DNA from: Eudorina sp. 2006-703-Eu-15
Taxonomy: Eukaryota; Chlorophyta; Chlorophyceae; Chlamydomonadales; Volvocaceae
Direction: 5' to 3'
Length of the DNA: 64,000 nucleotides
Assembly (NCBI GenBank): GCA_003117195.1
Contig: BDSI01000116.1
Location: 310,001-374,000, forward strand
Shown here piece after piece: positions 1-30,463 of this stretch (position 1 is its first letter; every line of letters starts with the position of its first letter). A program made the position numbers and the translations under genes. Under the pieces are notes generated by a model. It made no database searches and had not been told where the DNA came from. It saw only the letters and a list, made by a program, of their open reading frames with translations.

Positions 1-18003
<18,003 letters not shown>

Positions 18004-18034
18004 GGAGCCGCTGGACAGCGCGCCGTGGCCGCTG

Positions 18035-20660
18035 TCACGGGAGGGCGGCGAGGGGGGAGGGGGAGGGGGAGGCGAGGAGGGCGCAGGCGGGGCACAGGAA
18101 ATCAGGAGATTTTATTGAAGCTGCTGCGTTGCTGCCAGATCAGAGGGAGGCGGAGGGGGCCCAGGGAGGCGGAGGGAGGAGGCAGGTGCGGGTCGGTCAG
18201 ATGGGTGGGTGGGTGCAGTAGACCCGTGGGCGGACAGCAGCCGGGGAGGGGGGGAGGGGGTTCAAGACGCCCCCGGGTCCCGCCAGGTGGTGATGAGCAA
18301 GTGCTCGGGGGGGTGCTGTGATCTCCAAGTGGTACAGAGCAGCGGGGCGGGTGGGGAGCGGGTGCGGGTGCTAGGCGGGTGGGGAGGGGGTGAGGGTGAA
18401 GGGACTGCAGACGGGGGGCCTGCCCACACGGAGGCGGGAGGGGGAGGGGTATAGGAACTGGGGCGAAAGGGGGGAGGGGAGGCTGACCTCGCATGCTGGC
18501 GGACAAGGGTCAGGGGCCAGGGCAGGCAGGGGCGCGAGGGTGGCGGACAGCTGGGGGGTCTGTGCGGGTTTGCGCGCACTGGAGGGCGCTGCGGGGTTGG
18601 GGGAGCCCTGCGGAGAGGCGAGGGGCTGCCGACCTGGGTGCGGCCCAGGGTGCGGCCCAGGGTGCACAACGGCGCACGGAAGAAAAGCCCGGGCATCACG
18701 GCGGGCGGCAGGAAGGGAAGGGACTAGGCCCCCTGCCTGACCTCGCCCCGGCGCCCGGGCAATCAGCGTCTGCTGCTGCAACTGCTGCTGCAGCATCACA
18801 CCACATCCCAACTCACGCCCGCTCGTCACTCACCCCCCCCCACACCACACACACACATCGAGCACCCCTCCGCCCCCATCCCTACGACTGTCCCGGGGTG
18901 GTCCCCGCTCTTGTCTCGCCCCTCCCGCACCCCCGGCCCCCTCCCCTTACATGTCCTCCACCCCAGAGGCCACCTCCCCTCTTCCCCCCCTCCGCGCACC
19001 CGTTGATGCCGTACACTTCGTAGCCGTGCACCGCCCCACGGGTCACCACTTCAGGATGGCTGTAGGCCCCGCTCCCGCCCCGGTCCCGCCCCGCCCCCGC
19101 CCCCGGTCCCGCCCCCGCCCCGGTCCCGCCCCGCCCCCGGTCCCGCCCCCGCCCCGGCCGGCACCTCCGCCTCCGCCTCCCGCCCCGCCCCTGAGGCAGC
19201 CGCCGCCATCGCCACCGCCCGCCTGCCTCCGGCCCGCCCCACCGCCCTCGACCCCCCCACCGCCAGCCGCACCGCACCGCTCCCCTCGTGCGCCTCGTGG
19301 CCCCGCGCCATTGACCGAGTAGCCGGAGCCCCCAGACCCGCCCCCAGACCCGCCCTAGCCCGGCCACCGCTGCTGGCCGCACCAACCCACACCTCCGACG
19401 CCATTATCACGGGGCCGGGCTCGCCGTACCCCTCAAACCTGGCGATCCGGAATCGCACAGATTCTACGGATCCCCCGGATCCTCCAGTCCCCGATCTGGA
19501 TCCAGACCCAGATCCGGATTCTGGCCAGATGCTCGTCGGCGTGCCAGAGCCGGTTCCGGAGCCAAGGCAGGGCCCGAGGCAGGGCCAGGGCCGCAGTCGA
19601 CCCGGGGTGCGCAGCCGGGGTGCAGCTCGGGGCGGCGGGCTGGGACCGGGATTGGAACCGGGGCTGGGGCCATTCCAGGGAGGGCTCGAGACGGGGGAGT
19701 GGGCGGGCAGATGGGGCCGGCCGGGGGGCGGGGCGAGGTAGTGCGGGTGACCCAGCGAGTACGAGACCGGCACCTTCACGGCGGGCACGGCTGTGGCTGC
19801 AGTAGCTACTGCTGCTGCTACTGCTGGTGCTGGTGCTGCCGCTGCCGCCGGGACAGGGCTCGCGTGCATGCTGGTGATGGCAGTAGCAGGAGCAGGCGCA
19901 GCTGCTGCTACTGCTGCTGTTGCTGGGGGCGCGCGGGCGCCGTTGGCGACGAGGGCGCTACTGCTGCTGCTGCTGCCGGCTGATGAGCCCAGCACGACGG
20001 AGGGGGCTTTGGCCCGCTCCGGAGGTACGACAGCCCGCCGCTGCCGCCAGGGCCACGACCAAGGCCACGTCAGCATCCCGCGGACGCCGCGCAGGAGCGG
20101 CTGTAGCACCAGGCCCCGCAGCAGCAGCAGCAGCAGCGGCAGTAGCAGCACCGGAGCCGGGGCGGAGGCCAAGAGAGCGGCGGCGGAGAGCGCGGCGGCC
20201 GCCGGGGGCACCGCGGCAACGGCGACTGCGGCGATGGCGGTGGCGGCAGCGCTGGGCGGCGGCGCGGGAGTCGGCTGGGCGGCCGCGGCGGCGGTATCTC
20301 CTGGTGGTGGTGATGGTGGTGGTGGTGGGCTGCAGTTGTCCGAGGCTGGTGCCTTAGAGCTGCTGTATGGCGCTCCGAAACCGCGACCGGAGCTGGAACT
20401 GGATCCGACGGCGGGTGCTGTCGACGGCGACAGCCGGACGGCGCTGAACGCCGAACAGTTCAGAGCCGGAGCGGGTCGGATCGGATCGGACGAGGATCAG
20501 GAGAGGTGGGGTCTCCAAAGGCAGCGCAGGGAGTCTCTAAGGGTCGGACGTAGGACAGGGTCTGAGGCTGCACCAACCGCGCTGAGGAGTGAGGTGCGGG
20601 TGGCGGTGTTAAAACCAGTGGGTATCCGCAGAGTCAGCCGCTGATGGCCTGGTAGGTAGG
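18035..20660 (-). other. Upstream of ACC: exon-like blocks, gene not resolved
   Basis: A minus-strand frame is open from 20211 to 19051. It encodes an Ala-rich stretch with a Leu-rich hydrophobic run (LLLPLLLLLLRGLVLQPLL), then VRFRIARFEGYGEPGPVIMA. Two short exon-like blocks follow: about 19054-18994, reading HPEVVTRGAVHGYEVYGING between an acceptor (ctacag) and a GTGCGC donor; and about 18785-18735, reading QQQLQQQTLIARAPGRG between tgcag and GTCAGG. I could not join them in phase to each other or to the ACC start. They may be 5' exons of ACC, a separate small gene, or chance open frames in GC-rich DNA. Confidence 0.3.
18089..18142 (-). repeat. Intronic element upstream of the ACC start
   Basis: The transcribed strand reads CTGATCTGGCAGCAACGCAG, CAGCTTCAATAAAATCTCC, TGATTTCCTG. 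It lies about 54 nt before the possible acceptor near 18035, which supports an intron upstream of the ATG. Confidence 0.7.
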
Positions 20661-20732
20661 TAGGTAGGTAGGTAGGTAGGTAGGTAGGTAGGTAGGTAGG
20701 TAGGTAGGTAGGTAAGGTAGGTAGGTAGGTAG
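20652..20732. repeat. (TAGG)n microsatellite
   Basis: About 20 units of GGTA with one interruption. Confidence 0.95.
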
Positions 20733-23512
20733 TGGGTAGACAGGCCTCGAGGCGGCCGGATGAGGCAGCCTTAGCGCCCTGATGGCAACTTAGTGGGTCT
20801 CAGGTGGGTTAGGTAGCTTTGGGACAGGTGATAACGCCACCCGCCGACGAGCGGTCATCCGCGGTGTGCATTGGGGGGGGGAGGAGAGGGCTGATGACGC
20901 GCCGGGAGCCAAGCCGCTTGCAATGAAATTGAGGCAATGTGCGGAGGGGCACAATATGCCCGATTGGCTACTGTCGCAACTACTACTGCTACTGCTACTG
21001 CTACTGCCGCGGGTGCAACGCACGGCAGGGGGCTGGTGGTATACAGAGTGCGCCGGACAGGTAACTGACGCGCGGTTACAGTGGGGCAGTATAGAATCAA
21101 GTTGTATCGGTCGGTCGGTCGGTCGGTCGGTCGGTCGGTCGACAGCATCGACTTGAGTGATCGAGAAACATCTAGGGCGTAGCGCCAGGCAATGTTGTTA
21201 GGCGTTGTGTCAGGTTTCAGGTTTGGGTCGGGTCGGGTCGGGTCGGGCCGCGCACGTACGCTGGGCTGGACCGGACTGGACTGGAGGGCAACGGGCGGGG
21301 CGCGTGGGTGGTGCCAGCGAGGGGGAGAGCGTTACACCTCGGGCGGGCGCGTGGGGCGGGGGCAGGAGGGGCAGGAGGGGGCAGACGGCCGCGGCCATCG
21401 GGTTCCAGTCCTTGGTTGGGCTGCGCCGGCCGACGAGTTCCGGCTGGCCCACGGGACACTCCAACGGCGCGGCGCGACGCGGGCTGGGCAGGCTGGGCAG
21501 GCATTTGTTGAAGTGCCGGTGCTGATACTTGAGATGAGGGAGTGACAGCGGGCGGACGCCGCTCACCTATCGCCCAGCGAGGAGGCCGTCGCTGGCGCCG
21601 CGGCGCCATGACGTCCATTGGCGGGGTGGGGCGCCCCGCCCTCCTCGGCGCCAGTCATCGTCCGACGAAGCAATCAGCCAAGGAATGCGTCTCCAGAGCT
21701 CACGGCTGTGGAGGCGGGTACCACGCAGGGGCACAGCTGTCGACGAACCTTGACGTGGTGTGTCCGGCGTCCGAACGACTGCGATGTTATATGACGGTAC
21801 AGCCGACGGTCTCTGGAATGTACGTTTCTTTATTTAGATTGTTGTGATCTAAACCACCTTCCACATACGCGATCCTCTGTTCGAGTGGGTTGCTAAGGTC
21901 GCAACCACGCTCGAAACACTTTCTTGGACGGGTTGAATTGTAGCGTCCCCGGTCAGTGCGTGTGAAGGTTCATCTCAGGAAGTGATGTCGCTTATCAAGC
22001 AGGAGATCAGCAGCTAGCTGTCAGCGCTAACCTCTAACCTCTGCGCGCGCAATCGTACAGCTGACGAGTTGAGGCAGGGTTCGTTGTCCAAAGTTCGCTT
22101 CGCTACCTCGCGAAGAAGTTGATTTCAGCAAAGCGACGTTTACAACAAGTGGTGTGGTCCAATGTGCACCTTGCACATAATGTGTGACAGCGCAGCAGGT
22201 TCCAGGCTTCTTTGTCAGCAGCTCATTTGGGCCGGTGCACAGCAATCAAAACACTTGAAGCAAACATTCCTCACAACTGTACTGAATCGTGAATTTTTTA
22301 TGAACACCGGCGTTCTCCTTGTGGAGCCGGGTTTTAGGGAAAATCGAACTTGCCTGCTGCGCGGGGCTAGAACAACCATAACCCACACGTAAAAAAATGG
22401 GTTTTATATTAGACAAACAAACATGCAACTCCTATTCTCCAGGAGGCCGGCAAGTCGGGTGGCCCACGGGACTGGGCCTTGTCGGCCGCCTCCTCCGAGT
22501 CCGCCTCGCAGTACAGTTCCTCTTTGCAACGTTGACAATCGCGAACCTTCCCGCCCATGCGCCTCGCCTTGACCACAAAACGTACCAGTGAACCACTCAC
22601 CCGTATTGCCTAGCTAGCCCAGACATCCTCTGCAGCGGGCGCCCCCTCGAAACATTCCTCAACCTACATCCTACAGAGTCTGCGAACAAGCAACGCACGG
22701 CCAAGGACCCGCCCCCCTACCGAAAGCAGCGACAGCTCCAACAGCTTCAATTATGATTAACGTCTGCTCCAGCTGACGGACCTCTCGAAGTCTCACGCCG
22801 AGGGACCGTCAGGTCCACGCGGGTGAGGTCCTCTGCCGCCATTCGGTCCGCCGCCCACCGGGCCCATACCTGGGATGGGTCGCGGTCTAACCAAAACAAA
22901 ATCACTGCGACTTGCTTGGGTGGTACATTTATTGTTTAAAAACAGTAGTACACCTAACGATGTGGTACTGCCGGCACGGCTTGAACCCTTGGGCGTCTGA
23001 CCTGTGTGTGTATGTTTGTGGGCACAGCCGATGGCACCGCACGTGCCTTTGCGCTGCACCCAGCAGCGGCTGCTGCTGCCAGTGGTGGTGGTGGTGATGC
23101 TGGCGGTGATGGTGGTGGTGGTGGTGGTGGCGGTGGTGCCCTGGAACTTCCAATCGTGCCGTGTGTGTGTGTGTGCGTATGTGTGTGTATGTGTGTGTGT
23201 GTGTGTGGTAATGGTGGTGAGGGTGAAGATGATTATGGTGATGTTATGTCGGCTGGGCCGGGGGCTGGGGCCTGCCGCCGCTAGAGGCCCGGCTGCAACG
23301 ACGGACCGGGCCACATACACGTGAAGATGCCGCGCCGCGCGGACTTCCGGCCGCCGGGCCCACATACCATTCCGCAAGAGCACGGCGGTGAGATTCCCTG
23401 CCGTACACCTTGGGGCAGCGCATGACTCAGCCGCGATCCGCGGCCCGCTATCTGATCCCGCGTGCCCTCCCTGCCTCTCTCCCTCCGTCCCTCACTCCAG
23501 GTTTCGGAGGCG
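20733..23512. other. Divergent intergenic region, no supported gene
   Basis: Lies between the ACC side and the orphan gene. It holds a (GGGTC)n-like stretch near 21220-21245, an AT-richer segment (about 21750-22770) unlike the flanks, and (GT)n and (GGT)n tracts around 23085-23210. Open frames here are short or simple-repeat translations. Promoters for the flanking genes presumably lie here, but I cannot point to specific elements. Confidence 0.5.
21107..21141. repeat. (TCGG)n microsatellite
   Basis: Eight to nine units of TCGG. Confidence 0.95.
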
Positions 23513-26500
23513 ATGGACAGCCCGGGGGCCGCGGCGGCCGGCGCAGCGTCGGCGGCCGCCAACCAACACGAACCCCGCTTCCGCCGCCCGTGCGGCGCGG
23601 CGCCGACGGGGCCGTTCTCGCAGCCACGGAAGCAGGAGCAGCTGCCGTACTTGTCATCGCAGCTCCACACAGCCTCGCTGCCGTCGTCCTTCTCGTCGTG
23701 TCCGGATCCGCCGCCGCCGCCGCAGCGGTGGCCGGCGCCCCGGGGCGCGGAAGCGGAGGCCTCGCGTCCGCCGCACGTGACGGCGACGGCGACGGCGGCA
23801 GCGACGCCCGACAGATCCTCCTCCTCCTCATCATCATCATCATCCCAACTACCGCCACCATCCTCTGCGGCGCCGCCGTCAGCGCGTCGGGCCGCGGCGG
23901 CGCCGGGGCCCCGGACACCCGCTCAGCCCGCCGCGCCGCCGCCGCCGCCGCCACCCGCGGCGCCCCCGCCGACGCCGCCGCGGGGCCCGTCCGCGGCCGT
24001 GTCGGCGCCCCCGCACCGGCTACCTCAGCTTCAGCCCCCGGTGGAGGCCGACGGCCAACGCCAGCGGCGGCTGCCAGTGACCTTCCCGCCCAATCTCGAT
24101 GAGGGTCGACGTCCCGCGACGGTACGGCGTCCCGAAGGCCGAGCGGCGCTACCGCCACAAGCGCCTGGCTCCGCCGTACAGCCGCCGACCCCTGGGACCC
24201 TCACCAGCGGGGTCCACCGGGTCTGGTCCGAACTGGAAGGTGGCGGACAGCCCGCGCGAGGCGAAACCCCGCCGCCGCCGCCGCCGCCTCCGGCGCCGCC
24301 GCGGATGGACGCGCCAACCCCGCCTTCGCGCGGCGGCATCGGCGGCGGCGGTAGCGGCGGCCAGCAGGGGCGCGTGCTTGCGACGGCGGCGGCAGTGCTG
24401 TTGTGGTGCGCTGCCGCCTGGGGGCCGCGACGCCGTACGCCGGCGGCGGTGGTGGCCGCGGCGGAGGCGGAGGCGCAGGAGCACCCGCGTATGGGAGCCG
24501 CCGTGCGCCGAGCGGCGGCGCTGTTGGAGCGCTACTGCCGCCGTCGAGGGGAGCCGCGGGGTGCTACTGCCGAAGCCGAGAGGCAGTCGTCGCAGCCGTA
24601 CAGCGAAGATGGGGTGGCCGCATTTGGCGGCGTCGCCGGCGCCGCCCTCACAGCCGCCCTCACAGCCGCCGCCGCCCCCACCGCGCCCCCGTCCAGCCGC
24701 GATATTAGCGGCGGCGGCGGCGGCTCTAGGCCTTCCACATCGGGCCGAATTCGGCAACGTTGGGAGGACGAGCCGTTCGAGTGCGAGTGGAATGAAGAGT
24801 CGGTGGAGCGGCCGGCGGCTGAGCGGCGGGCGGTGGCGGCGCAGCCTCCGCCTCCGCCTCCGCCTCCGCCGCCACCGTCCCCGGCGGTGGATCGGTCCGT
24901 CAGCATAGACTTTGAAAGAGGCACGGCGGTGGAGTTTGAGGCGGCGGCGGCGGCGGCGGAGGAGGAGGAGGAGGAGTCCGAGGAGGAGCGGCTGGCGGCG
25001 GCGTCGGCGCTCGGCGCGGCGCTGGGCGCCGCTGCCGCCATACTGGGACCCCAACCACCATTGCGAATGTACGACAGCAGCGGCGGCGACGGAAGCGACG
25101 ATGAAGATGCCAACACGTATTACACGAGTCACAGCAACGTCAGCAGCAGCATCCACACGAGATTTGGGGATGGAGCTGGCAACGAGGACGGCGATGCGAG
25201 CTTCGGCAGCAGCCCCCCGGATGGCAGTAGCAATGTTATCCTTGGCAAAAACAACAACAGACATAACGGCAGTAGCGAAATTGTCAATGGCAACAACAAC
25301 AGCCCCGACGGCAGTAGCAACAACGTTCCAGATGGGAGTAGCGACGGCACCGATGGCAGTAGTCACGGCCCGGATGACGGTAGTCTTAACACCGACGGCA
25401 GTAGCAGCAGCACCCACGGCAGTAGCAGCAGCACCGACGGCAGTAGCAGCCTTGCCGGCATCACGACGGGTCGACGGACGGGCAGTAGCCCCTCCGCGGG
25501 ATCTTCTCCCGCGCTGTACCGGTCGCCACTCACGCACACCGCCCTCAGCATCAAGGTACGACAAGTGCCGTACATACACCTGCCGTACAAGCACACATAA
25601 TATGTCACACATCATGTGCGATTGCGCACCCACGTCACAGCGCTGCATGGTAACGCACGCAGACTCGTACTGCATGATGGCCGAGGGCCCCCCCGGCCCT
25701 AGCGATTCCCCGGCAGTGCGCTGCTGCTTCTGGGACTGTGCTGTGCTGTGCTATGCTGTGCTGTGCTGTGCTGCGAACCTGTGCTGTGCCGTGCTGCAAC
25801 TGCCACTGCGCAGGTCACGGACCTGGGGGAGATGGCATTCGAGGAGGCTTGCGCTGGGCTGCAGACCGCGGCACTCAGGGCCGTGCACTCCATCTTTGGT
25901 CCGCCGCCGCCGTCACCGCGGCCGCGGCAGGTCCTCCGTGGTATGGCGGGCGCGTTCTTAATCGGTACGGCAGCTGCTGACGGCGGCGGACTTGGCGGGT
26001 TGGGGCCGGGGGGGGCCGGCCGCCGCGTCGGCGCGCCGCCCAGCCCCGTCTACGCTCGCGCGGCGGCCGGAGGCGCGGCGGCGGCGGCGCTGTCGATGCG
26101 GGCGGCTGCAACCGGCGGCGGTGGAGCGATGCCGGTCGCGACGGCTAGAGCCGTTCCGTACCGCTACACCGGCGAGGTCCAGGTCCGGGAGTACGGCGCT
26201 GCCGTCGACGCAGCCGCGCGCGAGGTCTGCGCCGCCGGTACCGGCGGCAGCAGCAGCAGCAGCAGCGGCGCGGATGCAGTAACGAACCCGGCGGCGTCGC
26301 AACCCGACGATGACGGCGACGCCGGGGATGCCGGTGCTGACGACGATGGCGTGTACGACACCGGTGGCGGTTTCGGAGTGCCGTACCAGTTGAGTGTCCT
26401 GACGCTGCCGGGCTGTGTCCACCTCGTGGTGCAGGTGCAGGTGCTGGGGGACACGGCGGCGGCGGCGGCGGCGGCGGCGACGGCCGTCAATGACGCGCTG

Positions 26501-27477
26501 GCAGTGCGACATGGAGCCGCGGCTGGCGGCGCTTGCGGCAGCGGCGGCGACGTCGGGGCGCACCTCGTCGGTCATGCCGCCGCCGGCGAGGCCCGCGAGG
26601 AGCTGGTGCGCCAGCTGGCGAAGGCTCTGGAGGCCGCCGTCGCGACGGTTGTACGGCAATGGCGCACGGCGGTGCCGCAGGCACTCGGCGTCGACGACGC
26701 GGCAGGGGGCTCGACGCCGTCACCGGCGACGGCTCGACTGACTTCATCACGGGCGCCGCCGCCGCCGCCGCCGCCCCCGCCGCTGACGGCGGCGCCGCTG
26801 AGGCCGGCATCCATCCCGCTGGCGGCGGCGGAGCGGCCCGCCCTGGCGGCGCACCTCGCTGATTGGCTGCAGCCAGGGCCGCGGCAGCAGCAGCGACAGC
26901 AGACCAATCATGTGCTTCTGCCGGGTGGACCATGCGAGGGCGCGGAGCCGTCGCCTTTCGTGGATCCCTCCCTCGGCCATCTGATCTCGGACGAGGGCGG
27001 CGCACCGACCCACGGGTCAGCCATGGATCGCTCCTCGGCGCTGCGCGAGGTGTGGACGGCGCTGGGCCACCAGGCGCAGGACGTGCCGCCGTACGGCGAA
27101 TCGGCGGCGGCGTTCGAATTCACATCTCACACGATGTCGACGGGCGCCCCGCCGGGCGACGAGTGGCAGGCGGCCAGGATCGGCGTACGGCGCCCGCCAC
27201 AGCCACAGCCGCCGCCGCTCTGGATGATGCGCGGGCGCGCCGACTCGCACGGCGAGTCCGTCGCCTCGGTGTCGTACACATTAATGTCAGATTCCACCGC
27301 CGCCACATCGACCTCTTGGACGGCTTCCTTCGCGGCCGGTCACTCGACGGCGACCGGGCCGGCGGCGGCGGCGGCACGATTCGGCAGCGGGCGCAGCAGC
27401 CCTTCTGGAGTCCGGGACGCCAAAGGTGGAGAGCGGGACGCGCAGCTGATGGTGTCGCTGGAACTGGAGGCGCCCGA

Positions 27478-27509
<32 letters not shown>

Positions 27510-30463
27510 GGCCGCCGCCGTCGGCTGGGGCGTGGGTCCAACCGCAGGGAGGCGCCGAGGAGGAAGTCGAGGAGGCGGCGGATGGGGCCGGGGACGGAGG
27601 GCTACTCGCGCTGCTGGAGCCGCCGGTGGTGGCGCTGCCGTCTGAGGACCGACCCATGGGTCCGCAGGTGCGGGTACGACTCGAGGGGGGATGCCGGCAT
27701 TACAGCACAGCGCAGCGCTTTTGCAGACAACGCAGTGTGCGGGTGCGGTGAGGAGGCCATCGCTGTCATTGGTCACTTGCGGGGTCCACTGTAACAATGG
27801 GTAGACCTACCGTAAGGCGTTGTCGTACGGGGGAGGATTTGCAAGCGTGCCCTGTGTGTGTGTGTGTGCTTGCGGCGCTGGCAATGTGTTTGGGCATGAC
27901 TGGTGTACGGCTGTACGGCACGACAACGGTCGTAAGTGGTAAGCGGTGAAGTGTCTCGTCAATTGACGTACGGCTCGGTCTGCACTCGTTGACCCGTTGA
28001 CCCGTTTACACTGACAGGCCTTTTTAAAGCTTGAAACCCTCTTGAGCTTGAAACCCTCCTTGACGCCCCGCACCGCGGACTCGAACCTTCCCGCCTCTCA
28101 TCAGGCTACCTCCGAATGCCGGCTGTACATCTTCCAGAAACTGCCGAAACAGCAGCGACCGCCGCCGCGGCACCGACCCGTGGTTCCGCCGGCTGTACGA
28201 CTGGTCGTATACCAGTGCGGCCGGGTTGTGATCGACCAGCAGCAGCAGCAGCAGCTGCTGCTGCAGGCGACGGTCCCGCGGGCTGCAGCACAGGGTCCCG
28301 AGCTAACCGAATCGGAGACTGCACCTGCTGCCCTAGGGGCGGCGGCGGCGGTGGCGGCGGCGGTGAGGGAGCCCGCAGCCGCCATTATGGCGGAGGCGGA
28401 GGCTGCGGAGGTGGATGGCTACCACTGCTGCGGCAGCCTAAGGTACGTCCAGACCGTGGCACGGTAACCCTTGAGGAGGTCCGGACATGAAACAAAAGGA
28501 GAGATGGATGACAAGGCAACCATGGGGGGTTGGTCGTACGTACGGCGGATCAGGTCGTGTCGGACACGATGTCCGGGAGGTGGGCGGGCTTCGTGGGGGG
28601 TTAAGAACGACCTTCAAAGCGGGAAACAGGGAGTGGAGCGGGTCGGGTCGTGTCGGGGGAGGAAGTCCTGGGTCTTAGAGAACTGCACATCGCGGTAGAT
28701 AGAAGCGTGGAATGAGAGTCGAGGCAACGCGCGCCGCAGCTAATGCGCGAGGCGCGGCTGGCTGTGGTTCCGACGTGCGGTCCAGGGCCGCGACCCGTGG
28801 GGCCTTTACTTGGCCGCCGGGCCGGCGTGTGCCAGGCGCGCGCGGCGCCGCGTGTGCGAGAGGTACGACAAAAGTACGACAACTTGGAGTCTCTAGGATC
28901 ACGGGCGGTACGGCGGGGACCAAGCGAAGGGTTTGGTCGAGCGGGGTCCTTCCATGTCGCCGCAGACCGCGCGCCCAACTGAGTCAAACCTGAGTCATCC
29001 CAACTGCCGATTCGTTACCTCGACGCCGAACCATCCCATTCGTTTCTCGACGCCGCGCCGCAACTCTCAGGCTGGACGTGGGGTTGCTGGAGGAGGGGCC
29101 GGCGTATCTGCTGGCGCTACCGCCGCCGCCGCCGCCCCTGCCCCCGTCGCCGCGGGCAGCCCACTCGCCGCGCACGCCGACGGCGCCGGACACGGCGTCC
29201 CCGTCCAAACCCGTTGAAAACGGCGCCGGTTTCAGCTGCAAGGAAGCTCTTCTGGCGATGCCGCTACTGGTGGTTCCGGAGCCGGTGGCGGCGGAGCTGA
29301 CCGAACTGGTCGAGTTGATGGTCGCGGAGATGAGAGGGAGGGGCGCGGCGGTGGCGGCGGCGGCGGTGGCGGCGCGCGATCGAGCTGACGGCGGGGCGGC
29401 GGCCGACTGGGAGACCTCCACTGACCCACGGGTCGCTCGCGCGATCGTCAGCCGCGACTACCTGGTGCCGCTGCTCTCCGACATAGCGCTCGTTATGGCA
29501 ACTGATGGCGGCCACGACGGTGGTCACCGACCCGTGGGTCACGCGGCCACTGAGGCGCCGTATGAAAGCACCGGCGAGGGCCCCGCGGCCAGGGCCGTAG
29601 CGGCTGCAGGCGGCCATAAGCGGCAGGAGCCACCCAAAGCATCTGAAGAGAGCGCGGGCGTGGGCGCCGCCGCTGGCGGTGCCGGTGGCGGCGGTGGCGG
29701 TGGCGGTGGCGGCGGCGGATCCCGCGTTGCACGAATGCACGATGACATCAAGGCCGACATGCTAGAGGAGCTTCGTACGAGTGTTCTGACGTACCTACGG
29801 ACCCTCGGCCTACGGGTGAGGAGCCGCATGGCTGGCTTCGACCCATGGGGCTGCACTGACCCATGGGTCGGCGCGGCTCACCGCATGTCAGGATGCAGCA
29901 CCGTGTGGCAGGCGGGGCGAGGCGCGATGTGTGTGGCGGTGCCGCGTCACTTGCAAGAGGGGCCAGGAAGCTGGCTCTGCCGTGGTGGTGTGTTTTACCC
30001 GTGCGGCATGTACGGCAGCACGGCATCCCAGGGGAAACGGACTGGGTATGCCTGCCTTGTGGCGTTGTGGCGGCTTTGCCCCGGGCTCGCCGGCTCTCAA
30101 AAGCCACTTTCGGGGGCTACTGTCGGGCTGGATTTGAAATCCATTTACGGCGTACAGGTCCTCCCCACACAGCGGCATGAGCCGCCCGGGAATGGGCCCC
30201 CACCAAACACACACAAGACACAGAAAACCCCCACGCACTGCCGTACCAGCCTGGATCTGCGAAGTCGCCCTCCCAGGGTCATGCTAAGAGCTGCAAACAA
30301 CCTCCTCCGCCCGAACCCACCCACCTACCGCTGGGAGCCTTTCTTACTTTCTTCACCCCCTCTCCCCCTCCGGCCGTTGTGGGCCCCCTCCCCCAACCCC
30401 CACCCCGCCGGCCCTCCCCTGCCTGTTGCAGGCGACCGAGGACTACCTGCAGCGCGGGCGCTA
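23513..30463 (+). CDS. Large low-complexity orphan protein (five exons)
   Basis: Exons 23513-25555, 25814-27667, 28105-28442, 29071-29815 and 30431-30463 join in phase (0, 0, 2, 0) to give 1670 residues ending in ATEDYLQRGR and a TAG. I recognise no domain. Exon 1 is Ala/Pro/Ser-rich with poly-Pro, an acidic stretch (EEEEEESEEERL) and about ten degenerate repeats of the form DGSSN/DGSSS near residues 565-660. More ordered segments are VTDLGEMAFEEACAGLQTA, PYQLSVLTLPGCVHLVVQVQ, CRLYIFQKLP, RLVVYQCGRVVIDQ (followed by poly-Gln) and DDIKADMLEELRTSVLTYLR. A splice-acceptor-like CAG precedes the start (cag|GTTTCGGAGGCGATGG), so the ATG at 23513 may be internal or preceded by a non-coding exon. A cytosolic or nuclear scaffold role would be a guess. 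The exon structure is better supported than the function. Confidence 0.62.

Noticed and set aside
23410..24102. Alternative plus frame with two hydrophobic runs that could look like membrane segments
   Set aside because: It closes at 24102, while the overlapping frame stays open for 2 kb and continues in phase through four further exons.
24149..25675. 508-codon minus-strand frame over the orphan gene
   Set aside because: It is a shadow frame of GC-rich coding DNA on the plus strand, with no splice continuity.
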